In this document: piece after piece, positions 51,550 to 59,884 of the stretch
How the letters are laid out: each line of letters opens with the position of its first letter
How positions within the stretch are numbered: position 1 is the stretch's first letter
Assembly (NCBI RefSeq): GCF_900109465.1
Contig: NZ_FOAZ01000011.1
Coordinates: forward strand, 1 to 64,000
Reading direction: 5' to 3'
Source of the DNA: Streptacidiphilus jiangxiensis
Lineage (GTDB): Bacteria > Actinomycetota > Actinomycetes > Streptomycetales > Streptomycetaceae
DNA: 64,000 nt
Notes under the pieces: model-generated
Seen by the model: only the letters and a program-made list of their open reading frames with translations
Databases searched by the model: none
What the model was told of the DNA's origin: nothing
Program-made: the position numbers and the translations under genes

Positions 51550-52353
51550 CTACAGCAGCTCCAGCTCCGGGCGCTTCGCGGAGACGTGGTCGCCTGAGGA
51601 CTCGCCGCGCAGCCTGCGGCCGACCCAGGGCAGCAGGAACTCCCGCGCCCACTGGATGTTCTCCCGGCGCAGCTCGGCGGGCGTGTGCGGGGCGGTGGGC
51701 GGCCACGGCGCCTCCGGGTCGCCGGCGGGTACGCCGAGCGAGCGGGCGGCGAGCTGGGCGACCCGCTCGTGGCCCTCGGGGGAGAGGTGCAGCCGGTCCT
51801 CGCTCCAGGCGCGCCGGTCGCGCACCGAGCGCAGCGCCCACACGTCGGCGACGGCGAGGTCGTGACGGTCGGCGATCGCGCGCAGATGCGCGTTGTACGT
51901 GGCGATCTTGCCGCGCAGGTGCTTGAGCACCGGGGTTTCCCGGGTGTCGAACCCGGTGAAGATCAGCAGGCGGCCCGCGTGCGGGGTGATCCGGGTGACC
52001 GCCTGCTCGAAGCGCTCGGCCACGTCGTCCGGGTCGCTGCCCGGGCGCAGGATGTCGTTCCCGCCCGCGCAGATGCTGACCAGGTCGGGCTGCATCTGGG
52101 CGATCTGCGGTACCTGCTCCGCGGCGATCTGGTCGAGCAGGCGGCCGCGCACCGCGAGGTTGGCGTAGCGCAGGTCGTAGTGGCCGCTCCCGGTCATCGG
52201 GCGCTGCTCGGCCAGCAGGCGGGCCAGCCGGTCGGCCCAGCCCGCGAAGCCGCCGTCGGGGCCGGGGTCGTTCAGGCCCTCGGTGAAGCTGTCGCCGATG
52301 GCCACGTAGGACGTGATCTCTGGGGTCTCCTGGGATGATCGCGATGTCGGCAT
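51550..52353 (-). CDS. SGNH/GDSL hydrolase (lipase/esterase type)
   Basis: 267-aa SGNH hydrolase. The blocks are visible: I, SYVAIGDSFTEGLND (nucleophile Ser, residues about 17-31); II, YANLAVRGRLLDQI (Gly); III, CAGGNDILRPG (Asn); and V, DRLHLSPEGHERVA (catalytic Asp and His, about residues 206-219). There is no signal peptide, so it is probably intracellular or wall-associated. The substrate is unknown. The ATG at 52353 follows in a low-GC stretch; longer starts at 52425 are not supported. A strong terminator follows. Confidence 0.9.
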   Translation of the reverse strand: MPTSRSSQETPEITSYVAIGDSFTEGLNDPGPDGGFAGWADRLARLLAEQRPMTGSGHYDLRYANLAVRGRLLDQIAAEQVPQIAQMQPDLVSICAGGNDILRPGSDPDDVAERFEQAVTRITPHAGRLLIFTGFDTRETPVLKHLRGKIATYNAHLRAIADRHDLAVADVWALRSVRDRRAWSEDRLHLSPEGHERVAQLAARSLGVPAGDPEAPWPPTAPHTPAELRRENIQWAREFLLPWVGRRLRGESSGDHVSAKRPELELL

Positions 52354-52453
52354 GGGTCGATACTTCACTGCATGAAGTGACCTACGCCACCGTAGGTAGG
52401 CCTTGACGGAGGTGAGATGAGCCACGTCGGGTGCCGGGAATAGCGGACAGCAA

Positions 52454-52492
52454 ACGGCCGGGCCCGCCCCCCGAGGGAGCGGGCCCGGCCGT
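52454..52492 (-). terminator. Terminator of the secreted-protein gene
   Basis: 14-bp stem ACGGCCGGGCCCGC/GCGGGCCCGGCCGT with an 11-base loop, 31 bases after the minus-strand stop at 52523, followed by TTTGC. Confidence 0.85.
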
Positions 52493-52522
52493 CGTGCTCG
52501 TCGCCCAGCCGGGCGACCCGTG

Positions 52523-52939
52523 TCAGCGCACGGTCAGGATGTGCTGCGACGAGTAGTCGAGCGGCTTCCACACGCCCGCGCGCGGGTGCGACACGAGCAC
52601 CATGCGGAGGTCGTAGGTGCCGGCCGGCCAGCCGGTCCGGGCGACACCGTCGAACGCGAGCTTGTGGCCCGAGCGGTGGGCCTCGCACAGGACGGTCTGC
52701 CAGTTGCTCCAGTGGCCGCGGTAGTCGATGCGACCCTGGAGGCACAGCTCACCGGAGTTGGTGCGGGCGTCGTAGCCCGTGCCGTACAGGTGGAAGGGCG
52801 TGTTGGCCTTCTCGGTGTGCGCGACGCTGAGCGTGGCGTAGTGCGGCGTGGCCGGGGCGGCGGAGGCGGCGCCCGCGGTGCCGGCGATGGTGGCGACCGC
52901 GGCGGCGGCCACGGCGGCGGCGCGCATGACAGTGCGCAT
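52523..52939 (-). CDS. Secreted hypothetical protein (138 aa)
   Basis: Sec-type signal peptide MRTVMRAAAVAAAAVATIAGTAGAASA (residues 1-27, AxA cleavage) followed by an about 110-residue mature domain beginning PATPHYATLSVAHTEKANTPFHLYGTGYDARTNSGELCLQG. Two cysteines (ELCLQGR and VLCEAHR) may form one disulfide. It shows beta-strand-like alternation and no recognised family. The ATG at 52939 follows GGGGGG eight bases upstream; an ATG at 52954 is possible. A strong hairpin follows the stop. Such small secreted proteins are common in Streptomyces and mostly uncharacterised. Confidence 0.8.
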   Translation of the reverse strand: MRTVMRAAAVAAAAVATIAGTAGAASAAPATPHYATLSVAHTEKANTPFHLYGTGYDARTNSGELCLQGRIDYRGHWSNWQTVLCEAHRSGHKLAFDGVARTGWPAGTYDLRMVLVSHPRAGVWKPLDYSSQHILTVR

Positions 52940-53073
52940 GATGAATCCCCCCATAGATGTGGTTGTTCGTCATGACCCGTGCGACAACGAGCGCGCACGG
53001 ATCATCAGGGAAAAGCTAGCCCACAGGTGGGCGGGGCCGCACCTCGGTTCGGAGGTGTGTCACGTGTTCCACG

Positions 53074-54117
53074 TCACCGCTTCGGCGGCTCCGGCCGGTA
53101 CCACCGTTGGTGCGGCTCGAGGGGCGGCTGCGGAGGTCGCGGGCGGCGCCGTCGGCGCGGTGGCAGATCACCCTCGCGGCGGGCCCGGTGGACGATCAGC
53201 CCCAGCCAGCCGAGGCCGAGCGCCGCGACCAGGACCAGGCCGCTCGTGGAGAAGAACGCGAACAGCTCCACCTGGTGGTGCGTGGGGCTGGGCAGGTAGC
53301 CGAGCTCGAAGACGGCCCGCTGCCAGCGCGTCTCGGTGAGCCTGCCGACGATCCAGGTCGCGATGCCATGCGTGCTGTCCCACAGGGCGTGCAGGACCGA
53401 GACGCCCAGATAGGTGAGCAGCACCGGCGCGTTGAAGCGGAACCGGCCGTCTCCGCGACGCTCGTGGAAGAGGACGGCGCCCAGGATCGCCGTCCACAGC
53501 CCGTGGCCCACGGGCGCGAGGATGCCGCGCAGGATCTCCGTGGAGACCAGGTCCAGCAGCGAGTAGCCGTGCTCGGTGAGCACCGCGTTGAACGCGTAGC
53601 CGGCGCTCTCGAACGCCGCGAAGCCGAAGCCCACCGTCGCGCCCAGCACCAGGCCGTGCCGGACTCCGGCGGCGGGCGCGTTGCGGGTGAGCAGGATCAG
53701 CGCCCACGCCTTGACCGCCTCCTCGATCAGTCCTACGCCCAGGTAGAGCCAGATCGTGGATTCGAGCAGGTAGTACTCCAGGAGCGAGGCGCCGAGGACG
53801 CCGATGATCCCGCCGACCGCGAAACAGGCGACGATGCGGTCCGTGCCGAGGTCCTGGCCGTACCGCTCGTGCGCCCAGACCACGAAGGTGCCCGGGACCA
53901 GGAAGCTGCCCAGCAGCACGACGGTGGGCAGCAGGTTGTGGTTGTCGGTCCAGTAGGTCACGCCGACGCTCGCCAGCCACAGCGCGAGGCCGGAGAGGAA
54001 ACACGTCCGCCAGCGGTGCGTGCGCTGGGCCGGACCTCCGGGCGAGTGGACCACCTCCTCTTTCTGCCACATCCGCGGACGAGTCGCAGCTCCGGACGGC
54101 GGTGCCGGTGAGCTCAC
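53074..54117 (-). CDS. PrsW-family intramembrane metalloprotease
   Basis: 347-aa polytopic protease of the PrsW/CAAX-type superfamily. Membrane helices run through SGLALWLASVGVTYW, VVLLGSFLVPGTFVVW and ACFAVGGIIGVLGASLLEYYLL. Motif 1 is the EExxK of GLIEEAVKAWAL, and further metal-site residues are in FAAFESAGYAFNAV and SVLHALWDSTHG. PrsW cleaves anti-sigma factors in Bacillus; the substrate here is unknown. A basic, Pro/Arg-rich C-terminus ([20 protein letters not shown]) extends into the cytoplasm. The GTG at 54117 with GGATCGG upstream is my start; ATG at 54072 lacks a ribosome site. Divergent from the PP2C phosphatase gene, 51 bases apart. Confidence 0.87.
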   Translation of the reverse strand: MSSPAPPSGAATRPRMWQKEEVVHSPGGPAQRTHRWRTCFLSGLALWLASVGVTYWTDNHNLLPTVVLLGSFLVPGTFVVWAHERYGQDLGTDRIVACFAVGGIIGVLGASLLEYYLLESTIWLYLGVGLIEEAVKAWALILLTRNAPAAGVRHGLVLGATVGFGFAAFESAGYAFNAVLTEHGYSLLDLVSTEILRGILAPVGHGLWTAILGAVLFHERRGDGRFRFNAPVLLTYLGVSVLHALWDSTHGIATWIVGRLTETRWQRAVFELGYLPSPTHHQVELFAFFSTSGLVLVAALGLGWLGLIVHRARREGDLPPRRRRRPRPPQPPLEPHQRWYRPEPPKR

Positions 54118-54168
54118 CCGATCCGTTCCAAACGTGTCGCTTACAGGGCGTTCCGATAGATTCGCCTC

Positions 54169-55317
54169 GTGGCGCGCAATCGGGTCGGTCGGCAGGAGGG
54201 CAGCGCCCTGCCGTCGGTCCCGCAGCCGCTCGACGACGGATCCGCGCTGCTGGCCCTGCCGATGTGGCAGCGCCTGCTGCCCATCGGCGGCGCGATGGCC
54301 GCCGTCTGCGCCGCCGACCTGCTCGCCGGTCAGGACACCTATCTGGCCTCGCTGATGTCCGTCGTCCCGCCGCTGGCCGCGCTGCTGCTCTACCCGATGG
54401 AGGTGGTGGTCAGCAGCTGCCTGGGGCTGCTGCTGATGGTCGGGCTGACCCGCTACGACGGCCTGGGCGACGCCGACGCCCGCAAGCTCTTCGAAGGCAC
54501 CCTGGTGGCCTACGCCGCGCTCACCCTCGCGGCGGTGTTCATCTCGCACTTCCGGATCGTCAGGACCAGGCACCTGGTGGCCGTCCGCACCGTCGCCGAG
54601 GCCGCGCAGCTCGCCCTGCTCCCTCCGCCCGAGCCACGCGTCGGGCCCGTGCGGGTCGCCGCCCGTTACGTCTCGGCGGTGGACCTCGCCCAGATCGGCG
54701 GCGACCTCTACGCCGTCCTGGAGACCCCCTACGGCGTCCGCGCGCTGATCGGCGACGTCCGCGGCAAGGGCCTGCCGGCCGTGCGGATGGCCTCGCTGGT
54801 GCTGGGCGCGTTCCGTGAGTCCGTCTACGACGAGCCGGAGCTGACGGGCGTCGCGCGGCGTCTGGAGCGCAGTGTCGCGCGGCACGCGGTGGCCGGGGAG
54901 TTCACCACGGCGCTGCTGGTGCAGTTCGAGCCACCGGACACGATCGAGCTCGTCCACTGCGGTCATGTCCCGGCGCTGCGGGTCGCCGGGGACGGCACGG
55001 CGGCCACGCTGGAACCGCCGGATCCGTGGGTCCCGTTGGGCCTGGCCCAACTGGCCGGGGGCAAGCCCGAGCCCTGGCGGGAGCGTTTCGCGCCCGGTGA
55101 CCGGCTCCTGCTGTGCACCGACGGCGTCGTCGAGGCCCGCCGCCCCGACGGCTCCTTCTACCCCCTCGCCGCGCGCCTCCCCGAGCTGATCGCCGCGGCG
55201 GGCGAGGACCTCGACGCCGCGCTCGTGGGCGTCCACGCCGACGTCGTCCGCGCCACCGGAGGCCCCCTCCGCGACGACGCCGCGCTCATGCTGCTCTCCT
55301 GGGCGGAGCCCCGGTAG
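54169..55317 (+). CDS. Membrane-anchored PP2C/SpoIIE-type serine phosphatase
   Basis: 382-aa protein with an N-terminal membrane domain (helices at LLPIGGAMAAVCAADLLAG, SVVPPLAALLLYPMEVVVSSCLGLLLMVGL and TLVAYAALTLAAVFISHF, residues 30-135) and a C-terminal PP2C-like domain. Metal ligands: Asp in QIGGDLYAVL, GDVRGKGLPAVRMASLVLGAF, CTDGVVEARRPDGSFYPL and DDAALMLLSW. SpoIIE phosphatases of this form act on anti-anti-sigma factors of the SigB-like stress network. The GTG at 54169 has no clear ribosome site. Divergent from the PrsW-like gene, so the two may act together in a membrane stress pathway (inference). Confidence 0.87.
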   Translation: MARNRVGRQEGSALPSVPQPLDDGSALLALPMWQRLLPIGGAMAAVCAADLLAGQDTYLASLMSVVPPLAALLLYPMEVVVSSCLGLLLMVGLTRYDGLGDADARKLFEGTLVAYAALTLAAVFISHFRIVRTRHLVAVRTVAEAAQLALLPPPEPRVGPVRVAARYVSAVDLAQIGGDLYAVLETPYGVRALIGDVRGKGLPAVRMASLVLGAFRESVYDEPELTGVARRLERSVARHAVAGEFTTALLVQFEPPDTIELVHCGHVPALRVAGDGTAATLEPPDPWVPLGLAQLAGGKPEPWRERFAPGDRLLLCTDGVVEARRPDGSFYPLAARLPELIAAAGEDLDAALVGVHADVVRATGGPLRDDAALMLLSWAEPR

Positions 55318-55327
55318 GGGTGAAGCC

Positions 55328-55493
55328 CCAGGGGCGCGAGGCGCTGCCGGTATGCGGCTCCGCCGCGGGGCGCGACCAGCCCCCGGCCCCCGGCCTTCGG
55401 CCGGGAGGTGCCCCCTCCGGCATGCGGATGGTCCTCACTGTGCAGGGCCATCCGCCCAGGGCGGTTGTTCGCCCAGTCTCCTCGCGCCCGTGG
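55328..55493. repeat. Dispersed palindromic intergenic element, copy C (expanded)
   Basis: Ends CCAGGGGCGCGAGG and TCCTCGCGCCCGTGG, with an inner GGATGGTCCTCACTGTGCAGGGCCATCCGC. A 60-base insertion near the left end carries a further hairpin (GGCCCCCGGCCTTCGGCCGGGAGG). It lies between the convergent PP2C and phosphodiesterase genes and fills the 220-base gap. Confidence 0.75.
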
Positions 55494-55537
55494 GCCGGCC
55501 CGCACCGCCGTAGGTGACGGTGCGGGCCTCGACGGCA

Positions 55538-57190
55538 CTAGCGGACCGGCAGGACCTGGGTGTGCTCCTTGTGGACCGCGACCAGCGACGTCGGGTCCAG
55601 GCCCAGCAGGGCCAGGATGGTCGGGGCGATCTGCTTGGTCTGGACCGCCTGGTTGTCGATGACCTGCTGCGGCACGTACGCGCCGCTGATCACCAGCGGG
55701 ACGTTCAGGTCGTCCGCGTGGGCGCCACCGTGCTCGGCGACCTTCTTGGTGCCGCCGGTGTAGACGACGCCGTACTGCGCGATGCCGAAGATGTCCGGGA
55801 CGCGGGCGTCACCGGGCTTGACGCCGAAGTACTTCGCCGCGTCCGCGCCCGCGTACACCTTGGACAGGCCGCTGTGGGTGAACGCCTTCGGCGCCTTGTT
55901 GATGTCGGTGCCGTTGCCGCTCTGCGCGAGCAGGTACGCCTTGGCGAAGCCCGTCGCCGCCGCGGAGCGGTCGTTCAGCCAGATCAGCATGCCGTCGTCG
56001 TCCACCGCGTGGGCGACCAGGTCGCCGGCGGCCGGGTGGAGCTTCTTCCACGCCGCGTTCAGGCCGTCCAGCAGGGGGCCGTCGTCGATGCGGTTGAGCG
56101 CCTTCGGGTCGGTCGGCGACTGGCCGTGCTTCGCGGACAGGATGATCGTGGTGGTCTTGTCCAGGTGGCGCTTCTTGAGCTCGGCGACCATGCGGCCGAT
56201 CTCGTCGCTGACGAAGTCCAGGTTCTTGATCACGAGCGGGCCGGGCACGTTCTTGGCGACGTAGCCACCCTGCAGGCCCTCCGAGGTGGGCAGCTTCTCC
56301 GCGGTGGAGACGGCCTGGAAGTTCATGCCGAAGATCGACGGCGTACCGACGCGGTCGGTGCGCTGGTGGTTGAAGCCGTCGATCTCGTTGAGGACGGCCG
56401 CGACCTTGTAGTTGTCGTACTGCTCGGTGGCCTTGTTGTCCGTGGTCCAGTCGTTGCCGGCCGGGTAGCCGTTCGCGTCGGAGTTGATCTCCGGGGTGAA
56501 CAGGTCGTCGATGCCGGTGCCGGTCGGGCCGTTCAGGATGTCGTAGGCCGCGTGCTTGTCCGACCACGCGGTGCGCAGGCCCGCGTCCTGGGCCACCTCG
56601 AAGATGGTGTTGGCCTGCAGGTAGGAGTGCGGGTAGACCGGCTTGCAGGTCTTCGGGTCGACCGGCAGCTTGGCCGGGTCGATCAGGTTCTGCGGGGTGC
56701 CGGTCATCTGGAGGATCGAGCCCGGCAGGCCCTTGAGGCCCTGTCCGGCGTCGATGCTGGACTTGTCCTTGTCCAGGTCCTCGGTGAAGTCGATCTCGAC
56801 GCCGGGCTTGACGCCCTTGCAGTCGGTGGTGCCGGCCGGCAGCAGCTTCGCGTTCCAGGTGTCGTCGTAGTACACGCCCGTGGTGCCGGGGCCGCCACCG
56901 GTGACCTGGGCGACCATGCCCGGGAAGCTGTCCGACGGGTTGGTGGTGCTCGCGTGCGTGTACTGCGTGCCGCCGTTCACCAGACGGGCGAGCGCGGAGT
57001 CCGGGTGCGCGGCGATGTAGAACTCGAGGTCCGACTGGTGCATACCGTCGACCGAGAGCAGGAGGACGTGGCGCTGCTCCGATGTGGACGCGCTCTTCAG
57101 GGGGGAGGCAACGGCCTGGGCGAAGAACGCGCCACCGAGCATGCCGGCGGAACCGAGCATCGCAGCAAGGCGCAGGGAACGTCGGGTCAC
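55538..57190 (-). CDS. Secreted type I phosphodiesterase/nucleotide pyrophosphatase-like alkaline-phosphatase-fold enzyme
   Basis: 550-aa exported enzyme. The N-terminus RRSLRLAAMLGSAGMLGGAFFAQAVAS is a Tat- or Sec-type signal (RRSLRL, long). The alkaline-phosphatase-superfamily metal motifs are VLLLSVDGMHQSD at about residue 45, STTNPSDSFPGMVAQVTGGGPGTTGVYYDDTWN with a Thr/Ser nucleophile, ILSAKHGQSPTDP and EHGGAHADDLNVPLVISG. It probably hydrolyses phosphodiesters outside the cell for phosphate supply. The GTG at 57190 has GAGGAG eight bases upstream and gives a proper signal peptide. Confidence 0.87.
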   Translation of the reverse strand: MTRRSLRLAAMLGSAGMLGGAFFAQAVASPLKSASTSEQRHVLLLSVDGMHQSDLEFYIAAHPDSALARLVNGGTQYTHASTTNPSDSFPGMVAQVTGGGPGTTGVYYDDTWNAKLLPAGTTDCKGVKPGVEIDFTEDLDKDKSSIDAGQGLKGLPGSILQMTGTPQNLIDPAKLPVDPKTCKPVYPHSYLQANTIFEVAQDAGLRTAWSDKHAAYDILNGPTGTGIDDLFTPEINSDANGYPAGNDWTTDNKATEQYDNYKVAAVLNEIDGFNHQRTDRVGTPSIFGMNFQAVSTAEKLPTSEGLQGGYVAKNVPGPLVIKNLDFVSDEIGRMVAELKKRHLDKTTTIILSAKHGQSPTDPKALNRIDDGPLLDGLNAAWKKLHPAAGDLVAHAVDDDGMLIWLNDRSAAATGFAKAYLLAQSGNGTDINKAPKAFTHSGLSKVYAGADAAKYFGVKPGDARVPDIFGIAQYGVVYTGGTKKVAEHGGAHADDLNVPLVISGAYVPQQVIDNQAVQTKQIAPTILALLGLDPTSLVAVHKEHTQVLPVR

Positions 57191-57509
57191 TTCTGGGTCT
57201 CCTCGTCGCGCGCTGTTGCTCGAGTTGTCGTTCAAGTGGTCTGGGCCAGCGCAACGCCCGCGACATGAGTAGTGGCCCGCCATGGCCTGAGGGGGGACGG
57301 TTGTTGAACGGGGGACGACTAATCAGATCTCTTACCGGCTCCTTGTTCGGGACCGCCGGTCGACCGGCCGACCGTTCGGCGGTGTCGAGCACGTATCCGA
57401 TGGTATGAGGATCGGTATCCGGCGCGGGGGAACTCCGGGCGCGAGGCGGGGAGTTTTCCGGCCGATCGGGGGTGGTCGGGCTGTCGGTGGGCCGTCCTAT
57501 GCTGGCGCG
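57191..57509. other. Divergent intergenic region
   Basis: 319 bases between the divergent phosphodiesterase and membrane-protein genes. Contains AACGGGGGACGACTAATCAGATCTCTTACC at about 57308-57337, an AT-richer island likely to include a promoter, but no clear -35/-10 pair, Pho box array or gene. Confidence 0.4.
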
Positions 57510-58538
57510 ATGGCAGCCCTCGAACCCGCGCGCAGCGCGTCCCGTGCCCACGTCGCCGGCACCGTGCCGCGCGACGCCTGGCTCTGTGTCACGTTGCTGC
57601 TGACGCTGGGTTCGCTGTTCGGTGCCGCGCTGGCGGCGCCGCCGGCGGGGGAGGGCGCGGGTGCGGCCCTCGGCGGCTTGCTCTTCCTCGGCTCCTCCGT
57701 GCACGTGGCCAGCAGCGCCTGGTTCGGGACGGTGCCCGAGGTGCGCCGGTTCATGGCAGCCCACCGTGGCCGGTACGTGGCGGCGCCTCTCGCCCTGGTC
57801 GGCGTGATGGCGCTGCTGGGTGCCGTCGTCCCGGCGGGGCCGTTCGCGCTGCTGCTGCTCGCCTTCTTCGCCTGGCAGTTCTTCCACTTCCAGAAGCAGA
57901 ACCTCGGCCTGGCCGCGCTGGCCTGCGCCGCGTACGGGGCGGGGCCGCTGCGCCGCGGTGAGCGCCTGGCCCTGACGGCGTCCGGCGTGCTGGGCATCCT
58001 GGGTCTGCTGTGCCGTCCGGCCCTGCTGAGCCTGGGCGGCTCGGTGCCCCGGGCCGCGGCGGTGTTCCCCTTCGCCGCCGGGCTGTTCGCCGTCGCCGTC
58101 GGCTACGGGGCGGTGCAACTGCTGCGCCGCCGCCCGGAGGAACGGCCGTGGCAGGTGGGGGCGTTGTACGGCACCGCGCTCGGCTTCTTCCTGCCGGTCT
58201 TCCTCTTCGACTCCCCGTACGCCGCCGTCGCCGGCCTGACGATGGCGCACGGATTCCAGTACCTGGTGATGATGGGCCTGGTCGCCGGGGGTGGCTCCGC
58301 CGAGCGCATACCCAGGCTGATCTCGCTGGCCGTACTGGTCAATCTGGCGCTGATCCTGGGTCTGCTGCTGAACCTCGCCTCCCACCTGCACGGCGGAGGC
58401 CCCGCAGCGCGCGCGCTCTACGGGGCCTACCTGGGTGCGGTGATGGCGCACTTCGTCGGGGACGCGGGTCTGTGGCGGCTGCGCGACGCGTTCCCTCGTG
58501 CGTTCCTGCGCGAGCGGCTGCCCTACCTGCTGAGGTGA
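57510..58538 (+). CDS. Polytopic membrane protein with conserved histidines (function unknown)
   Basis: 342-aa membrane protein with about nine hydrophobic segments. Recurrent His-bearing helix ends stand out: LGSSVHVASSAWF, FFAWQFFHFQKQNLGLAAL, LTMAHGFQYLVMMGLV and GAVMAHFVGDAGLWRLRDAF. Such His-rich membrane patterns occur in the Brp/Blh beta-carotene dioxygenase and other metal or haem membrane oxygenase families, but I cannot assign it to one. The ATG at 57510 is preceded by GGTGGGCC at some distance. Divergent from the secreted phosphodiesterase. Good third-position GC and domain order support a real gene. Confidence 0.75.
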   Translation: MAALEPARSASRAHVAGTVPRDAWLCVTLLLTLGSLFGAALAAPPAGEGAGAALGGLLFLGSSVHVASSAWFGTVPEVRRFMAAHRGRYVAAPLALVGVMALLGAVVPAGPFALLLLAFFAWQFFHFQKQNLGLAALACAAYGAGPLRRGERLALTASGVLGILGLLCRPALLSLGGSVPRAAAVFPFAAGLFAVAVGYGAVQLLRRRPEERPWQVGALYGTALGFFLPVFLFDSPYAAVAGLTMAHGFQYLVMMGLVAGGGSAERIPRLISLAVLVNLALILGLLLNLASHLHGGGPAARALYGAYLGAVMAHFVGDAGLWRLRDAFPRAFLRERLPYLLR

Positions 58539-58554
58539 CCAGCCTGCCGCGGGC

Positions 58555-58749
58555 TCAGCCGCCGCCGCAGCCACCGACCGCGCTCGCGGTCGCGCCGAGG
58601 AAGAGCACCAGCCCCACCGCGAGCGTGCCGAGGGCGACCAGGGAGACGAGCACGGCGAGAGCCGCCTTGCGACTGCGCCGCCGCGCGGCGTCCTGTCGCG
58701 CGGGCTCGGGGGCGGGCAGGTGTTCCGTCCAGATCGTGTCGGTCGTCAT
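58555..58749 (-). CDS. Small single-pass membrane protein (64 aa)
   Basis: Short frame, convergent with the membrane protein gene (16 bases between stops). A polar N-terminus MTTDTIWTEHLPAPEPARQDAARRRSRK is followed by one helix AALAVLVSLVALGTLAVGLVLFLGA and a short tail ending GGCGGG. The ATG at 58749 is preceded by a low-GC gap. No known family. Gene-like by codon use and by the single helix after an Arg/Lys stop-transfer edge. Confidence 0.6.
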   Translation of the reverse strand: MTTDTIWTEHLPAPEPARQDAARRRSRKAALAVLVSLVALGTLAVGLVLFLGATASAVGGCGGG

Positions 58750-58812
58750 GTCCGTTTGGACGTGGGCGGATCCGAATCGGTTTCGCACCCGCCCACGGAT
58801 TTTGACGACAGA

Positions 58813-59802
58813 TCAGTAACGGTCGCCGGTCGGCGCCGGGAGCGCGTCGAGCTCGGCGAGGTCCGCCGCACCCAGCGTCAGCGCGGCCGCGCCCGCGTTG
58901 TCGGCCAGGTACTTGGGCGTCTTGGTCCCCGGGATCGGCACGACGTACCGGCCCTGGGCCAGCACCCACGCCAGTGCGACCTGGGCCGACGTCGCGCCGT
59001 GCCGCTCGGCGACGGCCTTGACCGTCTCGACGAGCGCCTGGTTGGCGGCCAGCGCGTCCGCCTGGAAGCGGGGCAGCGTGCTGCGCCAGTCGTCGGCCGG
59101 CAGGTCCTGCGCGCCCGAGAAGCGCCCGGCCAGGAAACCACGGCCCAGCGGGGAGAACGGCAGGAACGCGATGCCCTGGCTCTCGCAGTACGGCAGCACG
59201 TCGGCCAGGGGGTCGCGGGTCCACAGCGACAGCTCGGACTGGACCGAGGCCACCGGGTGCACGGACTGGGCCCGCTTGATCTCCTCCACGCCCACCTCGG
59301 AGAGCCCGATCGCGCGCGCCTTGCCCGCGGCGACGACCTCGGCCATGGCGCCCCAGGACTCCTCGAGCGGCACCTCCGGATCCACCCGGTGCAGCTGGTA
59401 CAGATCCACGTGGTCGGTGCCGAGACGCCGCAGGCTCGCGTCGATCGCGGCGCGGATGTGCTCGGGTCGCGCGTTGCGGTCCAGGGCGGCGGAGCTGCCG
59501 CGCAGCCCGCCCTCGGGCAGGACCAGCCCGACCTTGGTGGCCAGCACGGCCCGCTCGCGGTGCCCGTCGCCGAGCGCCCGACCGACCAGCTCCTCGTTGA
59601 CGAACGGCCCGTAGACGTCGGCGGTGTCGATCAGCGTCACACCGAGGTCCAGCGCCTGCCGGATCACGCCGACCGAGGCGTCGTCGTCCCGCCCGCTCGG
59701 GTCGTAGGCGTGCGACATGCCCATGCAGCCCAGGCCGACGACGCCCACGACGGGTCCGTCGGTGCCGAGCGTGGTGGTGCGGATGGTGGTGCTGCTGCTC
59801 AT
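58813..59802 (-). CDS. Aldo/keto reductase (AKR superfamily)
   Basis: 329-aa NADPH-dependent oxidoreductase of the YakC/aldo-keto class. The TIM-barrel start VVGLGCMGMSHAYDPSG, catalytic Asp and Tyr in TLIDTADVYGPFVNEELVGRAL (residues about 58-79), Lys in AVLATKVG and His in VDLYQLHRVDPEVPLEE are all present, and the cofactor-site PIPGTKTPKYLADNAGA closes the barrel. Substrate unassigned. The ATG at 59802 follows GGGGACCC. Divergent from a MarR gene with a perfect palindrome in the gap, so it is probably its target. Confidence 0.93.
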   Translation of the reverse strand: MSSSTTIRTTTLGTDGPVVGVVGLGCMGMSHAYDPSGRDDDASVGVIRQALDLGVTLIDTADVYGPFVNEELVGRALGDGHRERAVLATKVGLVLPEGGLRGSSAALDRNARPEHIRAAIDASLRRLGTDHVDLYQLHRVDPEVPLEESWGAMAEVVAAGKARAIGLSEVGVEEIKRAQSVHPVASVQSELSLWTRDPLADVLPYCESQGIAFLPFSPLGRGFLAGRFSGAQDLPADDWRSTLPRFQADALAANQALVETVKAVAERHGATSAQVALAWVLAQGRYVVPIPGTKTPKYLADNAGAAALTLGAADLAELDALPAPTGDRY

Positions 59803-59848
59803 CTGCGGGTCCCCTGTGCCTCTGCGGATGGTTCGTGATCAAGGATAG

Positions 59849-59861
59849 TTGAGGTCCTCAA
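59849..59861. promoter_or_regulatory. MarR-type operator TTGAGGTCCTCAA
   Basis: Perfect 13-base palindrome with a single central T, in the middle of the 82-bp gap between the divergent AKR and MarR genes. It probably overlaps both promoters, giving joint control. Confidence 0.75.
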
Positions 59862-59884
59862 TTTCACGGACGTAGACTCACTCC

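Noticed and set aside
57300-57340. Pho box in front of the secreted phosphodiesterase
   Set aside because: Only a single GTTCAAC-like half is seen; the 11-base direct repeats of a PhoP site are absent.
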